This document shows, piece by piece, positions 1-9,864 of a DNA stretch of 64,000 bases. The position numbers were made by a program, and so were the translations under genes. The DNA is from Pseudo-nitzschia pungens. Lineage: Eukaryota > Bacillariophyta > Bacillariophyceae > Bacillariales > Bacillariaceae. The stretch spans positions 2,170,001 to 2,234,000 of the forward strand of contig CM074763.1 of NCBI GenBank assembly GCA_037355855.1. The letters are read 5' to 3'. How positions within the stretch are numbered: the stretch's first letter is position 1; each line of letters begins with the position of its first letter. Below the pieces are notes generated by a model. The model saw nothing but the letters and a program-made list of their open reading frames with translations. It was not told where the DNA came from and made no database searches.

Positions 1-591
1 ACACGTAAATGAGCTTAAGTATTAACTTGCATACCTTTCTGTAGATTTTTTTCGAATTCTCGATTTGTCAACCTATCTGTTAAAGATAATAGAGTATCCA
101 AAGTATCCATTAAGGGTATGAATGGCACGTTCGACAGAGACGGCGCCGGACTATCCGACAGGAGGATGCTTCTCAAATAAATATCCAAAAAACAAGAAAC
201 AAGGCACGATCAACAATGATGATGACGATGCATGCTACTCCGAAGTACTGTACTTCTATTATTATTTTTTTAGTTTTAATTTTGAATATTAAATTCCCCC
301 GTCCGTCGGCAAGATCAAATCTATGATGATGATAATAATACCGGTATGACCGTTCCACGGAGCCACGAAGCCTCTGTACTCGTATCCCGTATTCCATATC
401 CAATATTCCGCCTCGTCGCAATCTAATCAAACCTACCGTACCTTAGCGCACAAAACCATTACAAGAGAACAGAACATCCCAGTCCAGCCCGGCAGAGTCC
501 AACTCCGCAAGCAACACATCCTCGATTCAATCCAATCCAATCCAATCCAATAATCCGTTCCAGTCCGATTTGATTCGACTCGATTCGATCC
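1..591. other. Intergenic / 5' leader of the NECAP-like gene
   Basis: No convincing gene is seen. A pentanucleotide microsatellite (TCCAA units) lies at about 530-552, just upstream of the next start codon, so it is probably in the 5' UTR or core promoter. The word GAGACGGCGCCGG at 137-149, followed by TATCC, also occurs near the end of the B repeats of the retroelement at 43386-53590 (see findings). Confidence 0.5.
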
Positions 592-1752
592 ATGTCTACC
601 GATAGCGACGCCAGCGACAGCGGCGGCATCCTGCTGCGACAAACGCTGATGAGTGTCGACGAATGCTTCGTCTACAAGGTCCCTCCCCTCGCCGTCGCCT
701 CTTCGGGATACAAGGCCAATGACTGGAACCTGGCGCAGCCCCTGGAAACCTGCGGCTTTCAGGTCGAACGGAGGAACGACGATCTCTTTTTGTTGTTTAC
801 CCTGGAGCACCACACCAAGCTGTACTGCGTGTCCAAGATCGAGGGAGGCAACGATCGCGCCTCCCGGTCCATCGAACCCGTCTCGGATTCCTCCCGGTAT
901 TTCGTCTGCAAGATCTCTTCCCAGAACAAGAACAGCAGCAGCAATCGATCCATGAATTTGGGATTCGGCTTTCGGGACCGGGAAGTGGCCCTGGACCTGC
1001 TAGGAAACCTCCAGCAATTCAAGCAGTCCATCGAGCGGGAACGCCAGGCCAAGGAACTGGCGTCCAAGACCAAGACCATCAAGGTCTTGAAGGAGGGAGA
1101 AAAGCTGCACATCAAGATTCCCGGGAAATCCGGTAGCGGAAACGGAAGCGGGCACGGAAAACCACCCAAGCCCAAGGCGGCAACGACTCCCCGATCCTCC
1201 GGCGGGCCTTTTTTGCTCAAGAAACCACCGCCGGGTGCCGATGCTGCCACCGGCAAGAAGAAGAAGAGCAGCAAGAGCAAGGACCCGGACAACCGCCGGT
1301 TCAGCATGACGGACATGGAGTGTCCGCTCCGGGAAAAGGTTATTTCCACCGGGGGGGACGACGACCAGGATTCCGTGGCGGCCGTCGGAAACCAGAGCAC
1401 GGCGGGAGATCTGGACGAATTCCTGACGGACGACCTGGGCCCGGACGGTGCCACCGGTGCGCTCCTCAACGAGACGATCGACGAGGGCAACGAAGACAGC
1501 GACGACGAGAGCGACGACGAGGATTCGGCGGTCGCGGTCGCCAGAACCGTGGAGGGCGACGAATTCAGCAACGTAAACGACGACGATGACAGCTTTCAGT
1601 TCAGCGAGCTCAACCTAGACGATCTCGACGAAGAGGACATTGACAACGACAACGAGACAAAGGAGGCCGAGGATACCAAAGAACCCGCACCAACGTCACC
1701 GGACGACGGCAACGGTGAAGATGACGATTTTGGAGATTTTCAGGAGGCGTAG
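592..1752 (+). CDS. NECAP-like endocytic adaptor (PHear/DUF1681 domain)
   Basis: A 386-residue intronless ORF. Residues about 8-165 match the NECAP PH-like 'PHear' fold: an early VYKVPP-type strand (here CFVYKVPP), GYKANDWNL (animal NECAPs have GYRASDWKL), DSSRYFV, GFGFRDR and EGEKLHIKI. NECAPs bind AP-2 and regulate clathrin-coated pit assembly on the plasma membrane, so a role in clathrin endocytosis is inferred. A basic Gly/Lys/Pro linker (about 175-235) follows. The tail is very acidic and ends in DDDFGDFQEA; the DFGDF stretch resembles the acidic-aromatic peptides that bind adaptin ears. Animal NECAPs have a WxxF-type end instead. The start is the first ATG in frame. The family call is strong; the ear-binding role of the tail is inference. 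Confidence 0.85.
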   Translation: MSTDSDASDSGGILLRQTLMSVDECFVYKVPPLAVASSGYKANDWNLAQPLETCGFQVERRNDDLFLLFTLEHHTKLYCVSKIEGGNDRASRSIEPVSDSSRYFVCKISSQNKNSSSNRSMNLGFGFRDREVALDLLGNLQQFKQSIERERQAKELASKTKTIKVLKEGEKLHIKIPGKSGSGNGSGHGKPPKPKAATTPRSSGGPFLLKKPPPGADAATGKKKKSSKSKDPDNRRFSMTDMECPLREKVISTGGDDDQDSVAAVGNQSTAGDLDEFLTDDLGPDGATGALLNETIDEGNEDSDDESDDEDSAVAVARTVEGDEFSNVNDDDDSFQFSELNLDDLDEEDIDNDNETKEAEDTKEPAPTSPDDGNGEDDDFGDFQEA

Positions 1753-2197
1753 CGCATCACCAACGTCTCTGTCCGGCATAGGATAGCGCTCCAAACAGCC
1801 ATAAATCCATCCATCCATACATCCCTCGCAATCCAACAAACGAGACGAAGAAATGGTGTGGAATCAATCTGTCGTTTAAATCAATCAATCAATCCGTCGG
1901 ATTCTGTAATAGTAAGAAACGAAATGTGTCTGTGTTGATTCTCTCCGTTCCAACGAACCTTCGGAATCCGGACCTAGTTGCCATTATTTGCTTTGTGTTG
2001 ATGAGAGTGCATATTATATCATTCATATTACATTACTATCATGCTATTACAACACACATAATTCCCGCTGCGAGAGACGAATCGGTGTTCTCCGTACTCA
2101 TACTCATACGCGTATTCGCAGCCGCGCATCGATCGTTTGCGGACCAACGACCAAACCACGCGAGAGGTCTCGAACCGCACAAACCAATCGCGTCTTC

Positions 2198-2368
2198 CAG
2201 ACTCCGTTGTTGCGCCTCTATTAACAAATCGACTCCGTTGTTGCGCCTCTCTTAGCAAATTGACTCCATCGTTTTGCCTCTATTAGCAAATCGACTCCCT
2301 CGTCGTTGCCCCTCTATTAAAAAACAAATCGACTCCATTGTTGCGACTCCTTATTAGCTAATCGACTC
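2198..2368. repeat. Degenerate tandem repeat, about 32 bp x 5
   Basis: The unit reads approximately GACTCCGTTGTTGCGCCTCT followed by ATTAGCAAATC. It recurs about five times with drift and small insertions, starting near 2198, 2230, 2262, 2293 and 2331. Divergence rises toward the 3' end, which suggests an old array. No function is evident. Confidence 0.75.
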
Positions 2369-3436
2369 CATTTCGTCAAAAATTTTCTGAAATACGCTCA
2401 TTTTCCAAAGAAAACTCGCATTTTGTAATTTCGAGTACAGTTCGTAAGGTTACTACTAGAAGTAATAACAATAACATAACAATAACAATACCGGTACGTA
2501 CGGTAGAACGAAGTAATCTTTTTTTTTGTCTTCAGATTTTTGTAGATACTTCGGTATATTTTAAGATTACTGTAAGGTTAAGGTTACCGTAGATTGTAGC
2601 AAAAGAGGGTCAAAGGCACTAAGTAAGGTTACTTCGTACGGTACTGGTATGAATAGTCGGTAGGTGAATGATTTCTCGTACCGGTATGTCTCGCACACCT
2701 TTCGTAGCTACGGTAAACCTTACGTATTCCGTAAGGTTTACCGCTTTTTTCACTTGCTAACACCATCCTAACCCGAATCATCCCAGTGTCACTTTTATGC
2801 TTTTCTCCCCCTGAATAAGTAGTAAGTCGCCAAACCTAGCCAGCATTGTAAGAAAGTTCCGGGGCGCGAGCAAGAACCACGGAGTTCCAAAGTAGGATTG
2901 GTCTGAACGGAGTAAGGTCATACCGGTACAGTAAATAATGTTTTTTTTCTAGCGCATCGGTTGATGGATTTAGATTTCAGACATCCCATTATTTGTGTTG
3001 TGTCATTTTTGTCTCAACGGTTGCATCTATTCCTGTACCGTACCGTATGTTATCGAAGGAAAACTCGTTGTTACGAAAAAGTTGAGCTTTACCTTACGAG
3101 TAATAGTTGTAATAGTTCTGGCATTCGTAAGTCGTACAATACCGTACAGTTTTCGATACCATACCTTGTTTTGATTGAGAGTATTGGTGATGCTTGTCAC
3201 TTGGTGCACAACACACAGCCAGGAACGAAGACTGCGTCATCTCTGCCGATAACCATACCACATCGTTATCTGGCCATCTCTATCCATAGAAACAAACCAA
3301 ACTCGACTCGAACCGTGCCCAACAACTACCGGTACCACTATCGGAAGTCGCGAATCGCACGAGGTTGCGTTCACTGGTGGTGACTTTTGAGCAAATCGAA
3401 TCTCGTCTCGTCAGGGCCTTCGTTGGGATTCAATAC

Positions 3437-3469
<33 letters not shown>
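3437..3469. repeat. AC dinucleotide microsatellite
   Basis: An uninterrupted AC run of about 33 bases lies 140 bp upstream of the sulfotransferase-like gene. Confidence 0.95.
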
Positions 3470-3609
3470 CCGATCGCAATTCATTGTATACCCTGAACCA
3501 CGCTGAAATGAATACAGTAATATCTACAATTTAGGCACATACCGCAGCAACAACGAATCAATCAATCCTACCACGCACTCGCAAATCGATCGATCCATCA
3601 ACATTAACA

Positions 3610-5850
3610 ATGAATGCGAGACGCTCGATACCAAACGGGGGCCATCATCCACCGCAACGGCGGTCGTCACAAAGCACCTGGTGCCTGTGGGTCGTCATCG
3701 CGATGTGGCCACTGTTATGGGTGGTTTTCATGCACGGGACCGTGACCAACCATTTCAACCAGTACTATGATGTCGATGACGAAACTTTCCGCAACGAACA
3801 GATCTCGTCGTCCACTCCCCAAAACACCGCCAAAACAAGGGAACTAACTACGAACAAGAAAGCAAATCCGGCAACAACCAACTCAGAACCTAGTCTTCCG
3901 AAAACGGTCCTCGCGGTCGATGCGGACTCCGCAGCCACCAAAGATGCAACAGCAACAACAACAACAACAAGAGAAACAAGTAGAGAAACAAAAGCAGAAC
4001 CAACGTCCTCGTCCACGGCATCGAATCACGACGCCGATTACAACGAAAACGATGCTAACGGCAGCGCCCAAACCACAAAGGACACCCGACCCTGGTTAAT
4101 CCTGCACGTGGGACCTCCGAAAACCGCCACCACTACAATCCAGGACGGGTTGCTCGAGATGGCGGGGCAGATGGCTCGGGACGACAACATCTACTTTCTA
4201 GGCGGAACTCTCCACAAACGAAAGGACGTTCCCATACGAGGCCCATCGGCGTCGAATTTTTCCACGCCCTCCGATTTCACCGTCTTTCGCATCATCGACT
4301 TGATCCCCTACAGTCAAGGAAGCAGCTGGACCAATAAAATCAATTACGTAGAATTTTCGGAAGCCCTGAGGGAGCACCAAAAAATGGGCCACAACGTCGT
4401 CCTTTCCGACGAGCTCTACACGTCCGCTCCCTTTATGAACTGGACGAAATTGTACGACGGGACTTTTTTGCGAGCCAACAACATCGGTCGGGATCCATCC
4501 GCAGACCCCACACGCACCAGCGACGAGTCCTCCTTTGGGTTTCGAGTCAAGGTGGTGGTTGGGTACAGGCACTTCTTCCAGTGGCTCCCGTCCATATACT
4601 ACCAGGACTACCTCTTGCTGCCCAAGAAATTCGCCGATCCCAAGGGCGACCCCGAAAAATACGCCAACCTGCGCACTCCCGGTCTGATCGAATTCATAAG
4701 GTCCAGCCTGGACGCCGTCGTTCAGTACGATCCCAGCTACGAAGGCGAGAACAACCATATCTTTGCCACCGTGGACAAGACGGAATTCAAGGAACACACG
4801 CAGGTCATCAATGGGATCCACGCCCCCTTGTGGATCTATCTCAAGTTTGCGACACTGCCGGAGTTTGTCGATCGGGTCGACGTTTTTGATCTGCTCCAGC
4901 AGGAGATCGAAAGGGATGCCGATGGCAACAACGAAAAAGACCGAGACTCGTCCGTCAACAGCCACCGCCACGGCCTCTTTACCGACTTTGTCTGCCAGAT
5001 GCTCCCGTCGGCGAACCATACCTGCACCCACCTGCTCGAGAACGAGAGTGTGGCCCATGCCACCACCAACCAACAACGCCTGGCCAAGCGATCGAGCAAG
5101 AACAAAGACCTGGTCTCGATTGCCGACAGGCACCGGGTCACCCAGCAAGCCAGGCTGGATCCGGTGCTCAACTCCACCCTCGATTTGTATTTTGGTGGCC
5201 CCCCCCAGGAGGACCTGCACGCAGCTGTCGAATCATGGTTTGCCAATGAAACGGGTCGCGTCGAGGCCTTTCGGACCTGCATGGACCGATCGCTGGTGGA
5301 GCGATTCAAGATCGTCTCGTGGAATTTTTTGGTCCAGTTGTACCTCTTGACGAAGCACCGTTCCTCGTTGTCGGATGGAAAACAACACCACACGCACGGC
5401 GATTCCTTGTTTGACTCCTCGACACCGACGGACCGCCTGCTCTTTTCCCACCAGTCTCACGCAGCCAACCATCCAGGCAACAAAGACACGAACACCTGGC
5501 TTGCCCGCACAAAGATCGAACACGATCGAGCCTTTGACGAGTTTGTGGGTGAGGGAACACCATCCAATCCGAGCAAGATCTGCCAGTTGGACACGGAAGC
5601 CTTGCTGGCCGATCCCGGCTTTTACGACTACTATTCCAGGATAAAACAGAGGCCGCCGAGAAAGAAAAAGACAAAAAAGGGAAAAGCAGGGAAGATTGGG
5701 GCCACATCAGATCATCCCAACACAAAACAAACGGAGGGGTTGGCAATCTGCGACGAAACCGATGTTTCCAGCTTAAGCGAGACGGAACTGCAGGTCTGGG
5801 AAGAGCGCTGCGGAGGATCTAGTAGCGCCGATGCGAAGGATGCCCGTTGA
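3610..5850 (+). CDS. Type II membrane sulfotransferase-like protein
   Basis: A 746-residue ORF. A single hydrophobic segment at about residues 23-45 (WCLWVVIAMWPLLWVVFMHG) follows a short basic N-terminus, giving a type II signal anchor as in Golgi glycan-modifying enzymes. A Thr/Ser-rich stem (about 60-155) precedes HVGPPKTATTTIQ (about 166-178), which fits the P-loop-like 5'-phosphosulfate-binding motif of sulfotransferases. VVGYRHFFQWLPSIYYQ (about 318-334) is a candidate 3'-phosphate-binding Arg/Ser region. By family it would transfer sulfate from PAPS to a glycan or protein in the Golgi lumen; the acceptor is unknown. The C-terminus has a Lys-rich stretch (PRKKKTKKGKAGK). Intronless. The start is the first ATG, immediately before the anchor. 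The assignment rests mainly on one motif and the topology, so a related P-loop enzyme is possible. Confidence 0.7.
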   Translation: MNARRSIPNGGHHPPQRRSSQSTWCLWVVIAMWPLLWVVFMHGTVTNHFNQYYDVDDETFRNEQISSSTPQNTAKTRELTTNKKANPATTNSEPSLPKTVLAVDADSAATKDATATTTTTRETSRETKAEPTSSSTASNHDADYNENDANGSAQTTKDTRPWLILHVGPPKTATTTIQDGLLEMAGQMARDDNIYFLGGTLHKRKDVPIRGPSASNFSTPSDFTVFRIIDLIPYSQGSSWTNKINYVEFSEALREHQKMGHNVVLSDELYTSAPFMNWTKLYDGTFLRANNIGRDPSADPTRTSDESSFGFRVKVVVGYRHFFQWLPSIYYQDYLLLPKKFADPKGDPEKYANLRTPGLIEFIRSSLDAVVQYDPSYEGENNHIFATVDKTEFKEHTQVINGIHAPLWIYLKFATLPEFVDRVDVFDLLQQEIERDADGNNEKDRDSSVNSHRHGLFTDFVCQMLPSANHTCTHLLENESVAHATTNQQRLAKRSSKNKDLVSIADRHRVTQQARLDPVLNSTLDLYFGGPPQEDLHAAVESWFANETGRVEAFRTCMDRSLVERFKIVSWNFLVQLYLLTKHRSSLSDGKQHHTHGDSLFDSSTPTDRLLFSHQSHAANHPGNKDTNTWLARTKIEHDRAFDEFVGEGTPSNPSKICQLDTEALLADPGFYDYYSRIKQRPPRKKKTKKGKAGKIGATSDHPNTKQTEGLAICDETDVSSLSETELQVWEERCGGSSSADAKDAR

Positions 5851-6306
5851 GTTAAACTCACCAAAACTGCGAGTATAATTAGAGTATTCAATTACTAGCG
5901 CGCAGGTAAACTAGTATGCAACGTGCCGACTACACAACTTTTTGCATTCGGAACTTTCGTTCGTTTTTGTTCACCCTGGAGTTGCAGCTGCTTTGTTTTT
6001 GTTCCGGAATCAAATTGGTGGTGGAGCAACATCAAAGAGATTCCTGGATGATTTTGTGGCAAACCTGGAACTTCTTTTCAACAATGACTTCGAAATCAAT
6101 CAAATATGTTGAAAGTGCAGAAAAGAACTTTGAAATCAAACGCATTCGTATTCTTTCCAAAATTTATGCAAAACTTCAAATTTTGGAAGCAAAAATGAAA
6201 TTGGTGACCAACTGGACAATCCAAAATTTTATCAACGGAAAGAAGTCATATTAACCATGAAGCTATCCTCCAAAAACCTCTGCTGCCACCAGCAGTGTGG
6301 ATCAGC

Positions 6307-6417
6307 ATACTAGTAGTAGAAGTACTAGAAGCAACCACCTGTATCTACTACTAGAGTAGTAGTACTACTAGTAGTACTAGCTACTCATAGTAATACTAGT
6401 GGCATTACTAGGATTTT
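6307..6417. repeat. CTAGTA/TACTAG-rich tract
   Basis: Dense overlapping ACTAGTAGTACTAG-type words form imperfect palindromes. Similar tracts occur near 8515-8530, 26272-26310, 26895-26943, 37318-37353 and 53876-53905, always outside coding sequence. Confidence 0.7.
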
Positions 6418-6814
6418 TGGCAACAGCAAAGCATCTAGTAGTAGCACCCCTCAGAAATTGACTTCGGGAAAAACCCTAGCACGATAGGCTCGTTTACAGT
6501 CTAAGTTTTCTTGCATGTTGTAATGTAATTTCTTTCAGTGCGAGACTGGGTGGTTGTTTCATCCATGGCCGCTTAGTTTTGTTGTTGAGATGAGTTGTTC
6601 CAATTCAGCCATAAGCACGAGCATTGGCTTCGCAGCGTCGATCAGTGGTGAATCCATCTAGGGTAACCTTACGTAAGGTTTACTCGAATCCCTTCGTTCG
6701 ATTCAGTGGACTAAAAAAACCCGTCGACAACCGGACATCAACGAATGCGAACTCCGATCCAATAGGCACGTGTTCAATGATCGTAAATTGATGTAAGATT
6801 AAGTTACTGGTGTG

Positions 6815-7040
6815 AGACTGAATCCCTAGCAACTAGTGAATAACCTCACTCTTATTGTAATACATGCGTTAATCACATCAATAGGAGCACAACAACATTT
6901 CGCAGGTTATGAGCATCATCCCAACTACCAAGCTCATCACCACAACAGGTAGACTGAATCCCTAGCAACTAGTGAATAACCTCACTCTTATTGTAATACA
7001 TGCGTTAATCACATCAATAGGAGCACAACAACATTTCGCA
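6815..7040 (+). repeat. Direct repeat, 90 bp x 2 with 46-bp spacer
   Basis: Copy 1 (6815-6904) and copy 2 (6951-7040) both run from AGACTGAATCCCTAGCAAC to ACAACATTTCGCA and appear identical. A 46-bp unique spacer separates them. The identity implies a recent local duplication. Confidence 0.9.
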
Positions 7041-7453
7041 ACTGGTAATAGTTAGTCGTAAGGCTACTCGTACTCGTACGTCCTGTAGAATTCTTACGCC
7101 GAAATGATTATGGTAAAGTCAGTCGTTTTGAGCCTCCGTCAATAGATACGAGAAAAAGATTTTCCGGTGTCATCTGTCATCTCTCTCTCACTAGAACACA
7201 CTTGATTTGAGAACGAGAAAGAAGGAAAGAACACGGCAAATCCCCTGTCAGTAACAAAGCAGCATCCCACAAATCAGAAACTGACACGGCTTTACTGTTG
7301 CACTTACTATTATTTTTCAATCGAAGCATATTCAGACGAAAGTTCCTACCTTTCTCCAATAATACCTACTCTCTTATCAAAGCAACTTCATTCCGCACCT
7401 GTACCAGGCATCGTAGCAAACTCGTCAGTCACAAGGACAGACTCAGACAAACC

Positions 7454-8008
7454 ATGGCCTTTACTACCGTCGCTTCCATTCTTGCTCGACGCTACGCTGT
7501 GACCTCAGTTCGCAGCAGTCGCATGATCACCGCAGTCAGTCGCAGCTATGGTTCTACGAGCCCCACTTCCATTACCGAATCCGAGGTCTCTAAACTATTT
7601 GGCGTCTGGAACGATGCCCTAGCAACCCTTGATTCCTCAAAGGTTTTGGCATGCTACTCCAACGACGCTGTCCTGTTGCCCACGGTGTCCGACACGCCAC
7701 GCGCGGATCCCGAGGCGATCGAGGCATACTTTCGCGATGAATTCCTGCCCAAGAAACCTCAAGGCACCATCCTCAAGTCATGGATCAAGGTTGGCGATTG
7801 TGCCCAGTGGGCCCAGAACAATGGCGTGTACGAGTTCGAACTTGGAGCCACTGGGGAAACCGTAAAGGCCCGATACACTTTTGTTTACGCTCTGGAAGAT
7901 GGCGAGTGGAAGATTGTCCATCACCATTCCTCTGCCATGCCCGAGGGAATGCTTGAGGCTATTCACAAGCTCACCGAGGTCCAAAACATCATGTCTAGGG
8001 ATTATTAG
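7454..8008 (+). CDS. SnoaL-like / CaMKII-association-type domain protein, organelle-targeted
   Basis: 184 residues from the ATG in ACCATGGCC, a good Kozak context. The frame is open about 150 bp further upstream but that stretch looks like UTR. The N-terminus (about 1-38) is rich in Arg, Ser and Ala with no acidic residues (ILARRYAVTSVRSSRMITAVSRSYGS), consistent with a mitochondrial presequence. Residues about 45-170 match the NTF2-like/DUF4440 fold: a helix with FGVWNDALATLD, then CYSNDAVLLPTVS, YFRDEFL, GVYEF, ARYTFVY, and a final strand EWKIVHHHSSAMPE, a signature of the CaMKII association-domain/SgcJ group. Such domains form dimers or oligomers with a ligand pocket; no substrate can be deduced. 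The fold call is good; the function is unknown. Confidence 0.75.
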   Translation: MAFTTVASILARRYAVTSVRSSRMITAVSRSYGSTSPTSITESEVSKLFGVWNDALATLDSSKVLACYSNDAVLLPTVSDTPRADPEAIEAYFRDEFLPKKPQGTILKSWIKVGDCAQWAQNNGVYEFELGATGETVKARYTFVYALEDGEWKIVHHHSSAMPEGMLEAIHKLTEVQNIMSRDY

Positions 8009-9864
8009 AACCAAGCCAAAGGAGATCAACCGGAACCCATCGTTGTGGATGGTTCAATAGATGGATTGGTCGTAATATTTTTGTCATGTTCGTGATTTTG
8101 TAACACAAAAACTACAATGACGTTGTCCAGCAGCGTTTCTACCACTTACTAGTAGCCCTCGCCGATCCCAATCGGACGGTAGAGATCGAAATTAATTTTT
8201 CGTGGCCTTCTAGAAAATTCTAGAAAGTCACACTGTAAATTGGAATAAACTGACAGCTGGTTTCGATACGATTTGAATGATTGGATTTATGGCATTTTTC
8301 TCTCTACTACTATGACTACTTTATAGAGAACTTCTATTCGTCCAGCAAGCAATTCCATCGACTCACCAGGAGTCAGAGGGACTTCCAATTGGGCAGTATT
8401 TTTGTCTTCTTGTTGTCTTCATTTTACCATCACACCTGGTAGCCAGTTTCCAACGTCGACGAGGAGGAGGAGCTGCCAGTAAGAAGAATTCAAAATAGAC
8501 TGTTTCATGGTGGGTACTAGTACTACTAGTATGTTGTGCTCTTGCGGTATCGACATCATTCTGCTCATCAAGATAGCCCCATGATACATAGAAGTAATAC
8601 CTATTAGTAGTAGATTCCCGAGATGAAAGTTTGTCTTGAGCCAAAAGTCGCAACAAGTAGCTCAGTGAAAATTCTACTCAACATTCGTTGTCCTCCTCGC
8701 CGTGTTCACTTGGTGCGAAAAGTTGTTCTTCTTCGTCCTCGTCTGTTCTTCTTGTTTTGATGCCATGCGAGGTGAAGCAGTATCATCTTCTTTGAAGAGC
8801 CAATTCAGTATGAGTAGTAGTACTATAGATAGATGATAATGAATGTCACCATCGTTGTCTTTGCTCTAGAGGAGCACAAGCATTGTGTAACAGCAGCTTC
8901 TCATACCTCCTCCTTGTTGGTGACTGCTGTATTTAGTTGTCGTACTTACGTACGATACGAATACCCTTCACTGTACGGTACTTCAGAATGATTAGAGGGT
9001 TACATGTACCCCCCTCTGAGCAGGGGTCGACCCCTGCCTCTGAGTCTGTCAATACAGTACAAGTAAATGGAAATGATGACGGTCTGAGGGTTTTCAGTGA
9101 TCTCTTTACTGTGATTCAATTTTTTCTAAGCAGGGGGTTACGGTTCTTTTTTTTTGGGTATCTTACCGTAAAAATCTTACGCGTCCGGTAAAAAACTTTT
9201 ATTTCAATTGTTAGGCGATCCGTAGTATTTTTCCTCACATCGTAACTTACCGTACCGGTATTAGTTAAGGTTAATTACCATGTAGTTGTCCTCGTATTCG
9301 CGCCAAAAAAACAAAAGATTATTTATCCCTTTGTCGTAAACGGAGTCGCTAATAATGAATCCCATTCTTCTTCATGAACGTATGTGTCTATTATCTATCG
9401 CGCCCGTCGACCTTCTCGCTGAAACAAAACAAACACTTTTTTTTGGAAAGGGTTTTCTTTAGTTTGTCCGAACACATCGCATGTTCCCACGTACCTCAAG
9501 ATCCAATATCTAACGGGACGATGTGCAATTCTTAACCCCTTAGTCAAATAATCCAACAGACCCCTTGTGGCAAGAAGCAATAGTGGATAATCGTTCCTGT
9601 CAACAGTGAAAAATTAAATATACGACAATCGACTCACTCGCTGTTGGTGTATCGGAGTTGAAGCAATCATCTATCTGCATCTTCCACCCTACAATTCCCT
9701 ACAACGGAAACCTGCTATTTCATACCTCGATCAGGCAACGCAAACCTTTATCTTGCCACACTCAAGTTGGAACTTTTGGCCTATGCCATATGCACGCGAG
9801 CATCAATCAGCTAGGGCAGTAAAAAGGAATCTGGGAGCAGCGAGAATATTACCATTCTTCACCG
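8009..9864. other. Intergenic, 1.86 kb
   Basis: Nothing gene-like beyond short random ORFs. It contains ACTAGT-type words (8515-8530), scattered TACCGTA/GTAAGGTTA words around 8935-9260, and the CCCCTCTGAGCAGGGGTCGACCCCTG region at 9010-9037 with short hairpin potential. Confidence 0.5.

Larger units (their letters stand above)
1753..3609. other. Intergenic, 1.86 kb
   Basis: No gene is supported. It holds a roughly 32-bp tandem repeat (2198-2368), many GTAAGGTTAC/TACCGGTA words (for example 2448, 2573, 2626, 2712) and an AC microsatellite (3437-3469). The short ORFs here show no domain-like composition. Confidence 0.6.
5851..7453. other. Intergenic, 1.6 kb, repeat-rich
   Basis: No reliable gene. 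It contains a CTAGTA-rich tract (6307-6417) and a duplicated 90-bp block (6815-7040). A 112-codon ORF at 5916-6254 was judged spurious. The 3' part, about 7300-7453, reads open into the next gene but is probably its 5' UTR. Confidence 0.55.

Noticed and set aside
759..1571. Minus-strand ORF of 270 codons in the NECAP-like gene
   Set aside because: Antisense of the acidic tail (Ser/Leu-rich); no support.
4198..5220. Minus-strand ORF of 340 codons within the sulfotransferase-like gene
   Set aside because: Antisense shadow; the plus strand has the recognisable motif and membrane anchor.
5916..6254. 112-codon plus-strand ORF after the sulfotransferase-like gene
   Set aside because: No domain, ordinary intergenic composition, and no splice link to the gene before it.
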